From: Candidatus Chloroploca mongolica
GTDB lineage: Bacteria; Chloroflexota; Chloroflexia; Chloroflexales; Chloroflexaceae
Direction: 5' to 3'
Assembly (NCBI RefSeq): GCF_004762035.2
Contig: NZ_SIJK02000009.1
Coordinates: 12,181-76,180 of the forward strand
Length of the DNA: 64,000 nucleotides
Under the pieces are notes generated by a model. The model had not been told where the DNA came from. It worked only from the letters and a program-made list of their open reading frames with translations, and made no database searches. Position numbers and translations under genes: made by a program. Numbering within the stretch: the first letter of the stretch is position 1; each line of letters opens with the position of its first letter. Positions 7,710 through 17,712 of this stretch are shown here, one piece after another.

Positions 7710-9644
7710 TTACCGCATGATCACCAGATAGCCGACCATCATCAGTAATTGCCAGACGACGGGCAGCAACCCACCGAGGATAACCTCGGTTCCCCGCCAG
7801 GCATAAAGTTGCTCAAAGAGCACTGACGTCAAAAAATAGGACCAGACGATCGCGGCAAGCCATGCGAGCACAGCGACAAGCGGCAAGCCACTGGTCAGGG
7901 CGATAACACCTACCAGCAGAGGTAAGAGGCGGGGGAGTTGGGTAACAGGGTAGAGCACAAAGGCCCGGCTTCCCTCCTCTCCCCCTCCTGTCCGTTGATC
8001 GATCAGCATAGATACAAAACTGATCAGCGGCCACTCTAGCACCCCGGCAATCCAGAACCCTGCCATTGCGCCGAGCAAAAACCAGTGGGGCGGGGCATCC
8101 TGCAAGAGACTATAGCTTAGGATCAGCACGACCGGCAGCAGGGCAACCATCAGCATTGGCTGAAGGCCACTCGCCAACGAGCGTCGATCAAGTTGTAGGG
8201 TAGCTGGATCATCGCGTACCTCAACCACCAGTTTTTCCAGGATGGTCTCGCGTTGCAGTGCGAGCCAGAAGAGGAGCGAATGGGCCTCTTGTTGCAAGAT
8301 AGGAGGACGATCTAGCTCTTGAAGGCGTGTGATGCGACGCAAAGCGTGTTCCAGGAGAGGCTGAAAATAGATCATCGTGGATTGGATCACGATCCCCGGA
8401 GATCGCGTTCCGTCGTAGAGCAGGCTTGTCAGCCGGCTAGTCTGGGGCAGTCCTCGTGCTTGCAACAGGACAATCTGGCTCTCTTCAGACAACTCGGTCG
8501 CCTTCACCGCGCTCACGTCTGTCCAGGGGATGACACGCCAGCGTCGGCCTAGCGCAAGGCGGACGGCGAGACCTTCACTGCGTGACTCGACGGTTGGCAC
8601 AAGACTACGCAGCCAGATTAGCAAGGGAACTCCCACGACCAGGCGTAGATGAGCAGCAATTAGCAGCCATCCTGGTGTCGGCAGATCGGGGAATTCGACC
8701 AGGCCGGTGAACGGAACCCCCTGGTCGGGATAGGCTGCAAAGAGTGCCGCATAGCGTGCGTTGTCCTGAAGCCACTGGAAGGGGATAACCTGACGTATCT
8801 CGGGGATAGTGAGGGCGAGGAAGCGAACCCAGGCATCGATATAGGTAAAGAGCAAGGCCGCACTGAAGAGGAGAATTACGCCCCCGACGATGATACGCAC
8901 TCGTTCCGCATACCATGCGGCGACAGGCCCGTTGGTTGTAGGAGCCGGGTTGGTCTTCAGACCATGCTCATCTTGCCAGAAGGAACGAGGATGTAGTAAC
9001 AACCGAAAAAAGATCGAATGATCGTACTCGCGGGTCTGGATTACCTTTGCCCCTTCGATGGCGCGAGCTGTACGCTCACTCTGGCTCAGAATGGTCTTGA
9101 GCAAGGGGTCAAAACGATCAATGCCCGACGCGATATAAAAACCACGCTGAGATCCATAGCCGTAGATCGCGCTATAGATGCGGTGCCATGGTGTTAAGCG
9201 GCGGGGAAAGACCTCAACGAGGACGAGAAACTTCGTTCCCTGGGCATAGGGTGTAACTCTGAGCACCCGCAGATCTTCCCATTTCAGGGGCAACCATGTT
9301 CCGGCAAACTCCACCAGCATGCCAACACTGCTGGTGCGGATAGCCGGAAACGCATTGCGCACGAGCAAAGCGACAAACAGGACGATGGCACTGGCGACGA
9401 GTGGCGGCAGCAGCGCAGGAAAAAAGTCTGTCACGCTGGTCACTTGAACAGACCATAACCCAGTGAACCCCAGCAGCGGCCATGCGCGCAGCATCTCGGG
9501 CGTGATCCCGTTCAAGATCCACACCCCTTGCAGGATTGTAAGCCCAAGCCAGCCGAGACTCATCACAATGAGACCGGCTGAGAACCAACTAAGGGCTGAT
9601 GTCGTCAGACGACTATAACGATGATAACTTTCGCCCACCTGCAT
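7710..9644 (-). CDS. Large multi-pass membrane protein, unknown function
   Basis: 644 residues. Two hydrophobic helical pairs at the N-terminus are followed by a soluble beta-rich stretch (SVGMLVEFAGTWLPLKWEDLRVLRV) resembling a PH-like strand-turn-strand module. A second membrane region and a second similar soluble module (LAVRLALGRRWRVIPWTDVSAVKAT) come next, then a hydrophobic C-terminal third with about five helices. The two soluble modules look like copies of each other by layout (inference). There is no catalytic motif. The gene follows xseB by 23 bases on the same strand, so it may be the last gene of the accB-xseA-xseB unit. No named family recognised. Confidence 0.75.
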   Translation of the reverse strand: MQVGESYHRYSRLTTSALSWFSAGLIVMSLGWLGLTILQGVWILNGITPEMLRAWPLLGFTGLWSVQVTSVTDFFPALLPPLVASAIVLFVALLVRNAFPAIRTSSVGMLVEFAGTWLPLKWEDLRVLRVTPYAQGTKFLVLVEVFPRRLTPWHRIYSAIYGYGSQRGFYIASGIDRFDPLLKTILSQSERTARAIEGAKVIQTREYDHSIFFRLLLHPRSFWQDEHGLKTNPAPTTNGPVAAWYAERVRIIVGGVILLFSAALLFTYIDAWVRFLALTIPEIRQVIPFQWLQDNARYAALFAAYPDQGVPFTGLVEFPDLPTPGWLLIAAHLRLVVGVPLLIWLRSLVPTVESRSEGLAVRLALGRRWRVIPWTDVSAVKATELSEESQIVLLQARGLPQTSRLTSLLYDGTRSPGIVIQSTMIYFQPLLEHALRRITRLQELDRPPILQQEAHSLLFWLALQRETILEKLVVEVRDDPATLQLDRRSLASGLQPMLMVALLPVVLILSYSLLQDAPPHWFLLGAMAGFWIAGVLEWPLISFVSMLIDQRTGGGEEGSRAFVLYPVTQLPRLLPLLVGVIALTSGLPLVAVLAWLAAIVWSYFLTSVLFEQLYAWRGTEVILGGLLPVVWQLLMMVGYLVIMR

Positions 9645-9667
9645 GTGCTTCTACTCCGGATCTGGCC

Positions 9668-9895
9668 TTATGCCTCTAGGTCAAGATCAGGATAGACTTC
9701 GTCGCTACGGAGTTCCTGTACACGCATTTCGGCGTGATCGAGGAGTTTCTGGCAAGCGGCAGCGAGGCGCGTCCCCTGTTCATAGAGCATCAAGGCTTCG
9801 GCGAGCGGTAGATCGCCCTGTTCAAGACGGTTTACGACCGCTTGTAGTTGCCCATAGAGCATTTCGTACGTCTCGACATCAGATATGTTGCTCAT
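9668..9895 (-). CDS. xseB: Exodeoxyribonuclease VII small subunit
   Basis: 75 residues, the usual size. It has the characteristic YGQLQAVVNRLEQGDLPLAEALMLYEQGTRLAAAC pattern of XseB helices. Several of these subunits bind one XseA to form exonuclease VII, which degrades single-stranded DNA from both ends. The ATG overlaps the xseA stop by four bases (ATGA), a typical coupled arrangement. Confidence 0.95.
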   Translation of the reverse strand: MSNISDVETYEMLYGQLQAVVNRLEQGDLPLAEALMLYEQGTRLAAACQKLLDHAEMRVQELRSDEVYPDLDLEA

Positions 9896-11106
9896 TCGGA
9901 CTCCTCTTCTGCTAAGGGGACAGTGACTGCTGCGAGCGTGCCATCACGGAGGTCAATCTGCAGTGGTGTCCCAGACGGAACGCCTATGACCGAACCGAGC
10001 ACGTGCCCTGTCGTTGCGTGGCGTACCACGGCATAGCCCCGTTGCAGGGTAGCCTGTGGACTCAGCGTGGCAAGGCGGGCCACCAGGCCTTGCAGGGCAA
10101 GTTGGCGCATAGCGGTTGTGCGGTCAACTGCCCGGTCAAGGTGGCGTCCCAGGTCATCAACCTGCTGGCGATCACGGGCCAGGCGACGGAGGGGCGTATG
10201 GCGGTCAATCGTCGAACGTGCGTTTGCCAGGTCAGCCTGTGTGCGATTGAGCAGGGCGTCAACACTCTGATCGAGGCGCATCCGGCTTTGCCATACCAGG
10301 GCCGAAAGATCGTCGTGTTCAGGAACCGCCAGTTCAGCGGCCGCCGAGGGGGTGGGTGCCCGCAGGTCGGCCACATAATCAACCATTGTTGTATCGGTCT
10401 CGTGCCCAACCCCGGTGATCAGCGGCACCGGACTTGCAAAGACTGCGCGCGCAACCGCCTCATCATTAAACGCCCAGAGATCCTCGAGCGAGCCACCGCC
10501 GCGAGCGAGAATGACGAGATCGACCCCGGCTGCATAGACGGTGGTGAGGGCGGCAACAATGCTTGCGGGGGCACGTTCACCCTGGACAAGACATGGTGCC
10601 ACCAGCACCTCGCTGAGGGGGCAACGGCGAGCGAGGATGGTGAGCATATCCTGCAGCGCAGCGCCACCGGGTGCGGTTACCAACCCGATCCGTCGTGGCA
10701 ACCTTGGCAGGGGCCGTTTGCGTTCAATGGCAAAGAGCCCTTCGGCCTCGAGGCGGGCGCGCAGGGCTTCGAAGCGAGCATAGAGCAAGCCGACCCCGGC
10801 GGGCAGCAGGGTATCGGCATAGAGTTGTAGCTCGCCACGGGGCGCATAGAGCGAAAGATAGCCGTGCGCCAGGACAAGGTCGCCCATGCGGGGCAACTGA
10901 CTCAGGCGCACGGCATTGCTTCGCCACATTACAGCGCGCACCAGGCCACCCTCGTCTTTGAGGCTAAAATAACAATGGCCTGAGGCTGCATGGCGCTTGA
11001 ATTCGGCGACCTCACCCTGCACCCAGAGATCGCCCAGGAGCGGATGTGACTCTAACAACTCGCGGAGATATGTCGTCACCGCCGAGACTGAAAGCGCCTG
11101 ATGCAT
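9892..11106 (-). CDS. xseA: Exodeoxyribonuclease VII large subunit
   Basis: 404 residues. The N-terminal OB-fold (residues about 1-100, LGDLWVQGEVAEFKRHASGHCYFSLKD type) is followed by the catalytic domain with GLVTAPGGAALQDML, DLVILARGGGSLEDLWAFNDEAVARAV, TGVGHETDTTMVDYVADLRAPTPSAAAE and a coiled-coil-like C-terminal region. These are the standard XseA motifs, including the GxGHExD active-site segment. I chose the ATG at 11106; a TTG four codons upstream is also in frame. It lies 17 bases after accB and overlaps xseB by four bases. Confidence 0.95.
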   Translation of the reverse strand: MHQALSVSAVTTYLRELLESHPLLGDLWVQGEVAEFKRHAASGHCYFSLKDEGGLVRAVMWRSNAVRLSQLPRMGDLVLAHGYLSLYAPRGELQLYADTLLPAGVGLLYARFEALRARLEAEGLFAIERKRPLPRLPRRIGLVTAPGGAALQDMLTILARRCPLSEVLVAPCLVQGERAPASIVAALTTVYAAGVDLVILARGGGSLEDLWAFNDEAVARAVFASPVPLITGVGHETDTTMVDYVADLRAPTPSAAAELAVPEHDDLSALVWQSRMRLDQSVDALLNRTQADLANARSTIDRHTPLRRLARDRQQVDDLGRHLDRAVDRTTAMRQLALQGLVARLATLSPQATLQRGYAVVRHATTGHVLGSVIGVPSGTPLQIDLRDGTLAAVTVPLAEEESE

Positions 11107-11123
11107 TGTTCCCTGCAATGACG

Positions 11124-11648
11124 TTACAGTGGCTCGATGATCATCAGCGCCTGCCCATATTCGACAGGTTGCCCATTCTTGACCAGAATGCGGGCAACGC
11201 GTCCGGCAGTATCGCTTTCGATCTCATTCATCATCTTCATCGCTTCAATGATCCCGATGGGATCGCCGGCCCGCAACTCATCGCCTTCCTGGACGAAGGG
11301 CGCATCTTTGGGTGAAGGGGACGCATAGAACGTGCCAACCATCGGAGCCGTGATCGTGTGCCCGGCGGGCATTTCGGTGGGCGGCGGCTCTTCTGGCGTA
11401 AATGCCGATGGCATTGGCATCGTTGGGATCGGTCCAGGCATATAGGACGGCTGAATCATTGGTGCCATCGTCATTGGCTGTGCTGTCGTAATGACCGTGC
11501 CACGTTTGATATGCAGTTTGATTTCGCCACGTTCGATAAGAATCTCGGTGACGTCGCTCTTGTCAATCATGCCCAATAATTCGCGTACGGCACTCAACCC
11601 GTAGAGATCGGTTTCCGCTGTGGCGGTTTCGATTGGTACGTCACTCAT
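11124..11648 (-). CDS. accB: Biotin carboxyl carrier protein of acetyl-CoA carboxylase
   Basis: 174 residues. An N-terminal helical part (VRELLGMIDKSDVTEILIERGEIKLHIKRG) leads into a Pro/Met-rich linker (about residues 58-95) and then a biotinyl domain with GTFYASPSPKDAPFVQEGD and EAMKMMNEI. Lys138 in EAMKM is the expected biotin site. It carries CO2 in fatty acid synthesis and, in Chloroflexales, possibly also in the 3-hydroxypropionate cycle (inference). No accC adjoins; xseA-xseB follow instead. A second biotinyl domain is fused to the carboxylase at 51.4-53.4 kb, so the cell has at least two carriers. A biotin ligase gene lies at 37.1 kb. Confidence 0.95.
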   Translation of the reverse strand: MSDVPIETATAETDLYGLSAVRELLGMIDKSDVTEILIERGEIKLHIKRGTVITTAQPMTMAPMIQPSYMPGPIPTMPMPSAFTPEEPPPTEMPAGHTITAPMVGTFYASPSPKDAPFVQEGDELRAGDPIGIIEAMKMMNEIESDTAGRVARILVKNGQPVEYGQALMIIEPL

Positions 11649-11714
11649 AACTTGCCCAGAGCCTCCATGTGATAGGATCTAGCCCATTGTAGCATAGATT
11701 CAGACCGGCGCTTG

Positions 11715-12749
11715 CTACACATGCTCTTGCACCGTCCAGGCCTGTACCCCGTGGGTTACAAAGGAGAAGGGGCGCATCTGGACCCCCGCTTCTCTCAGAA
11801 CGCGTTCGAGTTCGAGTCGGCGATCAAAGGGGCAGGCAAAGACCATAAAGCCGCCCCCGCCAGCCCCAGTAATTTTGCCTCCCCAGGCACCATGGCGTCG
11901 AGCCAGCGCATAGACCTCGTCAACGATGGGCGGGGCGATGTGGGGTGAGAAGGCTTTTTTGACTTCCCAGGCATCGTGTAGCAAGCGGCCAAAATCGGCA
12001 ATGCGCAACTCGCGGAGCAGCCTGGTGGCTTCGTCGACAAACGCTTTGGTCTCGTCGTGGTAACGCAGCGTATCGCCACTGACGAGGCGTTGCACCTGGT
12101 CTTCCATCAGATGATGACGGAGGAGTTGACGATCACCGATATAGCCGATAATAAGGCAACTCTCGAGTTCGAGCAGGGCGGTCGGGTCTGTAACCACTGG
12201 TTCAACAATCACGCGGCCTTTGCCAAAGTGGTAGACACACATGCCGCCAAAAACGGCCGCATACTGATCCTGACGCCCCCCAGGGATGCCCAGGTCAACC
12301 CGTTCGATGCGATAAGCGAGTTCAGCGAGTTCGTGGGCATCAAAGCTCTCGTTGGCAACATTGTAGAGCAGTTTGAGCATGCTCACAACGAGGGCCGACG
12401 ATGATCCCAGCCCACTGCCCGGCGGTGCATCGCTGAACATCGTAATCTTGTAGCCCGGTTGGGTTGCTTCAAGGGATGGTTGCAAATGGGGCATCGCGTC
12501 GAGCACGGCCTGCGGCAGCGCCAGTTTCCCATCCCAGACGCGCCCGCTTACCATACGACTCACTTCTTGCAGATCAAGGGATCGAATGGTAAGGCCTGGT
12601 TGTGTGCTGGGGTTGAGCATACAGCGCACATATAAGTTGATCGTACAATTCAAGACCTTGCCGCCATGCTCTTCAGCATACGGGGTTACGTCAGTTCCTC
12701 CGCCAAAAAAGCCTATCCGCATCGGGGCGCGGGCTTTGTAGATCTTCAT
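11715..12749 (-). CDS. GHMP sugar kinase (heptose-7-phosphate kinase / HddA-like)
   Basis: 344 residues from ATG 12749, which has GAGGAG just upstream. It shows the three GHMP motifs: the N-terminal APMRIGFFGGGTDVTPY, the ATP-binding PPGSGLGSSSALVVSM, and the C-terminal KITGAGGGGFMVF. The FGGGTD start is characteristic of the D-glycero-D-manno-heptose-7-phosphate kinase and related sugar-1-kinase group rather than of galactokinase or mevalonate kinase. The actual sugar is uncertain, since no heptose genes adjoin. It lies downstream of the CPBP protease gene. Confidence 0.85.
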   Translation of the reverse strand: MKIYKARAPMRIGFFGGGTDVTPYAEEHGGKVLNCTINLYVRCMLNPSTQPGLTIRSLDLQEVSRMVSGRVWDGKLALPQAVLDAMPHLQPSLEATQPGYKITMFSDAPPGSGLGSSSALVVSMLKLLYNVANESFDAHELAELAYRIERVDLGIPGGRQDQYAAVFGGMCVYHFGKGRVIVEPVVTDPTALLELESCLIIGYIGDRQLLRHHLMEDQVQRLVSGDTLRYHDETKAFVDEATRLLRELRIADFGRLLHDAWEVKKAFSPHIAPPIVDEVYALARRHGAWGGKITGAGGGGFMVFACPFDRRLELERVLREAGVQMRPFSFVTHGVQAWTVQEHV

Positions 12750-12806
12750 ACACTCCTCATGACCGTTCACCTCCGAGGGCGTGATCAAGGTGAACGTGGC
12801 TTGTCT

Positions 12807-13556
12807 TTATGTGCCCGCCAGCGCTGCATTGATTGCCAGGATCGCCAGGCCGTTTTGCATCATATGCAAGAGGACACTGGGCCAGATCGAGCCACTGCGT
12901 TCACGTAGATAGGCGAGCAACAGACCTAAGACAAACAGGGCTGGAAAGATGACTGGAATGACGTGGACAACGGTGAAGGCAGCGGCGTTCAGCGCAATCG
13001 CAGTGATGATAGACGCACGATAGCGCATCAACGGGTAGATCATCCCGCGAAAGAAGAGTTCTTCGGCGAAAGGGACCAGCCCTGCGACAAGCAACAAGAG
13101 CATGACGAGCTCTGCACTCGTCAGTGCTCGTCCGCCACTGATCGCTTCGATCTGAGGGTTTTCAAAATCACCGATCAAAAAAACGATAAGACTATTGATT
13201 AAAATAAGCAGGAAAAGTGCTGCCAGGTAGAGGGGAATGACCAGCAGATAATCACGTCGGCGCGCCGAACGGACACCGAGGGCTTGCCAGCCAGCGTGGC
13301 GTGCCGCAAAGAGGTAGACCCCTCCGATCAGGCTGAGATAAAAGCCCACCATGACCAGATAGAGGACGGGCGAAACAATGCCACTTCCGACCTCGAGGCC
13401 CAGCCCGCTGGTAAGAACCTGAACCATCAAACTCAAGATGATCAAAGCCCCGATACTCACCAGGGCAGCCAGGCCCACACTACGCCAACCCCAGGCAGGC
13501 GGTGTAGACGTGGGCTGTGGTGACTCCGGGGTCGTGATCGATTCTTCCATGTACAT
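12807..13556 (-). CDS. CPBP family intramembrane metalloprotease (Abi-like)
   Basis: 249 residues with about seven membrane helices. The family signature is clear: VPFAEELFFRGMIYPL (motif EExxxR), then FTVVHVIPVIFPALFVLGLLLAYLRERSGSIWPSVLLHMMQN, which gives the second and third metal-site segments (H and H-x-x-x-N). CPBP enzymes are Rce1-like glutamic proteases in the membrane; bacterial ones act in envelope stress, bacteriocin self-immunity or unknown processing. The N-terminal 20 residues are a Pro/Thr-rich cytoplasmic tail. ATG 13556 follows GGAG at good spacing. Confidence 0.9.
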   Translation of the reverse strand: MYMEESITTPESPQPTSTPPAWGWRSVGLAALVSIGALIILSLMVQVLTSGLGLEVGSGIVSPVLYLVMVGFYLSLIGGVYLFAARHAGWQALGVRSARRRDYLLVIPLYLAALFLLILINSLIVFLIGDFENPQIEAISGGRALTSAELVMLLLLVAGLVPFAEELFFRGMIYPLMRYRASIITAIALNAAAFTVVHVIPVIFPALFVLGLLLAYLRERSGSIWPSVLLHMMQNGLAILAINAALAGT

Positions 13557-13667
13557 GGATGCTACTCCGTAGAAGGTTTGATTCCCTTATAACACATTGT
13601 GTACATGTTGGCAATGGGTTTTTGCTGCGTAGTGCTTCGTGGGGGCCTGCTGCTCAGGTGGATGAGC

Positions 13668-13775
13668 GTTAGGGCGGATGCCCTAAAAACCCATGCGTGT
13701 GCTGGCGCAAGTGGCCAGCGAAGTTGACCACTTGCGCCAGCACACGCGAGCTTCTTGGGGGCCTACGGCCCCCAA
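13668..13775. repeat. Multi-hairpin intergenic repeat, copy 1 (downstream of leuD)
   Basis: Three palindromes in a row: TTAGGGC-ggat-GCCCTAA, then a 24-bp stem (13696-13719 with 13723-13746) closing on CCAGC-gaa-GTTG, then TTGGGGGCC-tac-GGCCCCCAA. The whole unit is repeated with changes at 14473-14574, on the other side of leuD. The remaining intergenic DNA (13557-13808) shows no gene. Confidence 0.85.
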
Positions 13776-13808
13776 ACCCTCAGCCAGAGGCTTGCGCCAG
13801 CATCATGT

Positions 13809-14417
13809 TTAGAGGTGGGTATTCAGGGTGATCGGGCTCGCGGCTTCGTAGCTGCGTACGTCCTCGTCCTGTTGCATCAGGAAGCCGAGTTGATCGATCC
13901 CGTTGAGCAGGCAGTGACGGGCAAAGTTGTCGATGGGGAAGGCGACTGCGCGCCCCCCCGGCAAGATGACCTGCTGGGCCGCGAGGTCAATGGTCACCGA
14001 GGTTTCGGGGTCTTCTTCGATGTGACTCAAGAGTTCGTGGTAGGTCTCTTCATCAACTGTTACCGGCAACAGGCCAATTTTCAAGGCATTGCCACGAAAG
14101 ATGTCGGCAAAATAGGGCGAGATGATCGCCTTGAAGCCATAGCCGGCCAGCGCCCACGGTGCGTGCTCGCGCGAACTGCCACAGCCAAAATTGCGCCCGG
14201 CGACAAGCACGCTTGCGCCGGCTGCCTCGGGGCGATTCAGGGCAAAATCGGGGTTGGGCGTGCCATCTGGCAGATACCGCCAGACCGTAAAGAGCCCTTC
14301 GGCCAGTCCACTCTTGTCGGTTACTTTCAGATATTTGGCTGGGATCACCTGATCGGTATCGACATTATCAAGCGGCAACGCAACCGCCTTGCCGGCAAAG
14401 GTTGTGATCGGTTCCAT
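13809..14417 (-). CDS. leuD: 3-isopropylmalate dehydratase small subunit
   Basis: 202 residues from ATG 14417 (MEPITTFAGKAV); a longer frame to 14468 reads into a hairpin and is unlikely. It shows the LeuD swivel-domain motifs LPLDNVDTDQVIPAKYLK and GRNFGCGSSREHAPWAL, plus IISPYFADIFRGNALKIGLLP. With LeuC it interconverts 2- and 3-isopropylmalate, and it may also serve the citramalate route. It is the last gene of the branched-chain cluster and is flanked on both sides by copies of a multi-hairpin repeat. Confidence 0.95.
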   Translation of the reverse strand: MEPITTFAGKAVALPLDNVDTDQVIPAKYLKVTDKSGLAEGLFTVWRYLPDGTPNPDFALNRPEAAGASVLVAGRNFGCGSSREHAPWALAGYGFKAIISPYFADIFRGNALKIGLLPVTVDEETYHELLSHIEEDPETSVTIDLAAQQVILPGGRAVAFPIDNFARHCLLNGIDQLGFLMQQDEDVRSYEAASPITLNTHL

Positions 14418-14439
14418 GTGGTGTCGTCTCGCTTTCTTT

Positions 14440-14466
14440 GCGCATGGGGCCACAGGCCCCATGCGC
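14440..14466. repeat. Perfect 12-bp inverted repeat with three-base loop, upstream of leuD
   Basis: GCGCATGGGGCC-aca-GGCCCCATGCGC, 22 bases before the leuD start. It is one of several intergenic hairpins in the cluster. Confidence 0.85.
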
Positions 14467-14472
14467 ATGAAC

Positions 14473-14574
14473 GTTAGGGCTGACGCCCTACAAACCCGTG
14501 TGTATGCTGGCGCAAACGGCCAGCGAAGCTGGCCGTTTGCGCCAGCATGCGAGATGTTTGGGGGCCGCAGGCCC
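14473..14574. repeat. Multi-hairpin intergenic repeat, copy 2 (leuC-leuD gap)
   Basis: Same layout as 13668-13775: TTAGGGC-tgac-GCCCTA, a perfect 21-bp stem (14504-14524 with 14528-14548) on the apex GGCCAGC-gaa-GCTGGCC, then GGGCC-gca-GGCCC. It lies inside the operon between leuC and leuD, so it could set the relative amount of leuD message. Confidence 0.85.
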
Positions 14575-14609
14575 TATGTACACGAACATTAGGGCGGCAG
14601 GCCTTGTCA

Positions 14610-16028
<1,419 letters not shown>

Positions 16029-16082
16029 TGATTTGCTTTCTAGGTAGTTACCGCTGCGTCGAAAACGGACAAGTTCTGTGAC

Positions 16083-17675
16083 TTATGAAGACTCTCTGTT
16101 CTGGCGCTCGCGTGAGCGCAGCAGGGGCAATTCGAGACTGTCCCACAGGGCCTGATAGCTTGCTTCAATGATATTGTGCGAGGCCCCGATGGTAGACCAG
16201 CGTTCGTCGCCTCTGGCACTCTCGATCAGCACGCGGGGTGTTGCGGCCGTGCCGCGATGCTCGTCAATAATGCGTACTTTGTAGTCAACCAGGCGCACCT
16301 CGGCAAGTTCAGGATAGTGGGGCAACAGCGCTTTGCGGATGGCTCCGTCGAGCGCATTGACTGGCCCGTCGCCCTCGGCAGCGGTGTGCATCACCTGATC
16401 ACCAACGCGCACCTTGACCGTCGCCTGCGAAGTGATCTGGTGGTTGCCACGTTTTTCCACAATGACCGTAAAGTCGAGCAGGTCAAAGGGAGGCGCATAA
16501 TCAACCGCGCTACGCCGGATCAGCATTTCGAAGCTCCCTTCCGCGGCTTCAAACTGAAACCCGCGGTGCTCAAGCTCTTTGATGCGCTGAACCACGTTGC
16601 CTTCGACGCCTTGCAGGGTCAGGCCCAGTTCCTCGGCGCGTACGCGGATATTGCCGCGACCCGCGAGTTCGCTCACCACCACTCGCTTGGTATTGCCGAC
16701 CAGGGTGGGATCAATGTGCTGATAGCTTGACTCAACCTTCTCGATCGCGGCGACGTGAATGCCGCCCTTGTGGGCAAAGGCACTGCGGCCCACATAGGCT
16801 GCGTGCGGATCGGGATTGAGGTTGGCGATTGCGGCAACACTGTGCGCAACGTCGCTGAGTTTGTGCAGTTGCGCCCGGCTGACGCACGCATACCCAAGTT
16901 TCAGTTGCAAATTCGCGATCACAGGGATCAGATCCATATTGCCGCAACGCTCGCCATAGCCGTTGATTGTGCCTTGCACCTGGCGTACGCCTTCTTGCAC
17001 GGCAGCGAGCGCATTCGCAACGGCCAGGGCACCATCATTGTGCGTATGGATCCCGAGTTCAGGCTCGGGCAAGCCCTGAGCATGGAAAGATGCGCGAACC
17101 GCACGCGTGATCGCGGCGACCTCGTGGGGCAGTGCCCCGCCATTGGTATCGCAGAGCACCAGGCAATTGGCCCCGGCGCGGAATGCGGCGGCAAGCGTTG
17201 CCAACGTATAGTCGGGATCAAGCTTGTAGCCATCAAAAAAGTGTTCGGCATCGTAGACAACTTCTTTGTCGCGCTGCTTGAAATAGGCGACCGTATCAGC
17301 AATCATGGCCAGATTTTCTTCACGGGTCGTCTCGAGTACCTGTTCCACGTGGAGGATCGAACTCTTGCCAACCAATGTCACGACCGGTGTCTCGGCTGCA
17401 ACGAGGGCCTGCACATTCGCATCATCTTCGCAGCGATTGCCAGCGTGCCGGGTCGCACCGAAAGCGGCCACGCGTGCATGGGTCAGACCGAGGCTTTTCA
17501 CCCGCTGAAAAAACTCGGCATCCTTTGGATTCGAGCCAGGCCAGCCCCCTTCAATATAATGAATACCAAGATCATCAAGAATGCGAGCGATTTTGAGTTT
17601 ATCTTCACATGAAAGGGACATGCCTTCGCGCTGCGTACCATCACGAAGCGTCGTATCATAGAGCATGATCTGCAT
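16083..17675 (-). CDS. cimA: Citramalate synthase
   Basis: 530 residues from ATG 17675, which has GGAGA at good spacing; the longer frame to 17780 runs back into pheA. The HMGL-like TIM barrel opens with MLYDTTLRDGTQREGMSLS and contains VYDAEHFFDGYKLDPDYTL, CDTNGGALPHE, GIHTHNDGALAVANALAAV and INGYGERCGN. These distinguish the long citramalate synthase type from LeuA. A LeuA-type allosteric domain follows (VDYAPPFDLLDFTVIVEKRG onward). The enzyme condenses pyruvate and acetyl-CoA to citramalate, starting isoleucine synthesis without threonine. Neighbours leuC/leuD can carry the next steps. Confidence 0.95.
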   Translation of the reverse strand: MQIMLYDTTLRDGTQREGMSLSCEDKLKIARILDDLGIHYIEGGWPGSNPKDAEFFQRVKSLGLTHARVAAFGATRHAGNRCEDDANVQALVAAETPVVTLVGKSSILHVEQVLETTREENLAMIADTVAYFKQRDKEVVYDAEHFFDGYKLDPDYTLATLAAAFRAGANCLVLCDTNGGALPHEVAAITRAVRASFHAQGLPEPELGIHTHNDGALAVANALAAVQEGVRQVQGTINGYGERCGNMDLIPVIANLQLKLGYACVSRAQLHKLSDVAHSVAAIANLNPDPHAAYVGRSAFAHKGGIHVAAIEKVESSYQHIDPTLVGNTKRVVVSELAGRGNIRVRAEELGLTLQGVEGNVVQRIKELEHRGFQFEAAEGSFEMLIRRSAVDYAPPFDLLDFTVIVEKRGNHQITSQATVKVRVGDQVMHTAAEGDGPVNALDGAIRKALLPHYPELAEVRLVDYKVRIIDEHRGTAATPRVLIESARGDERWSTIGASHNIIEASYQALWDSLELPLLRSRERQNRESS

Positions 17676-17712
17676 GGCCTTGTCTCCAATCTCTGTTGGG
17701 CCAGGGTAGAGC

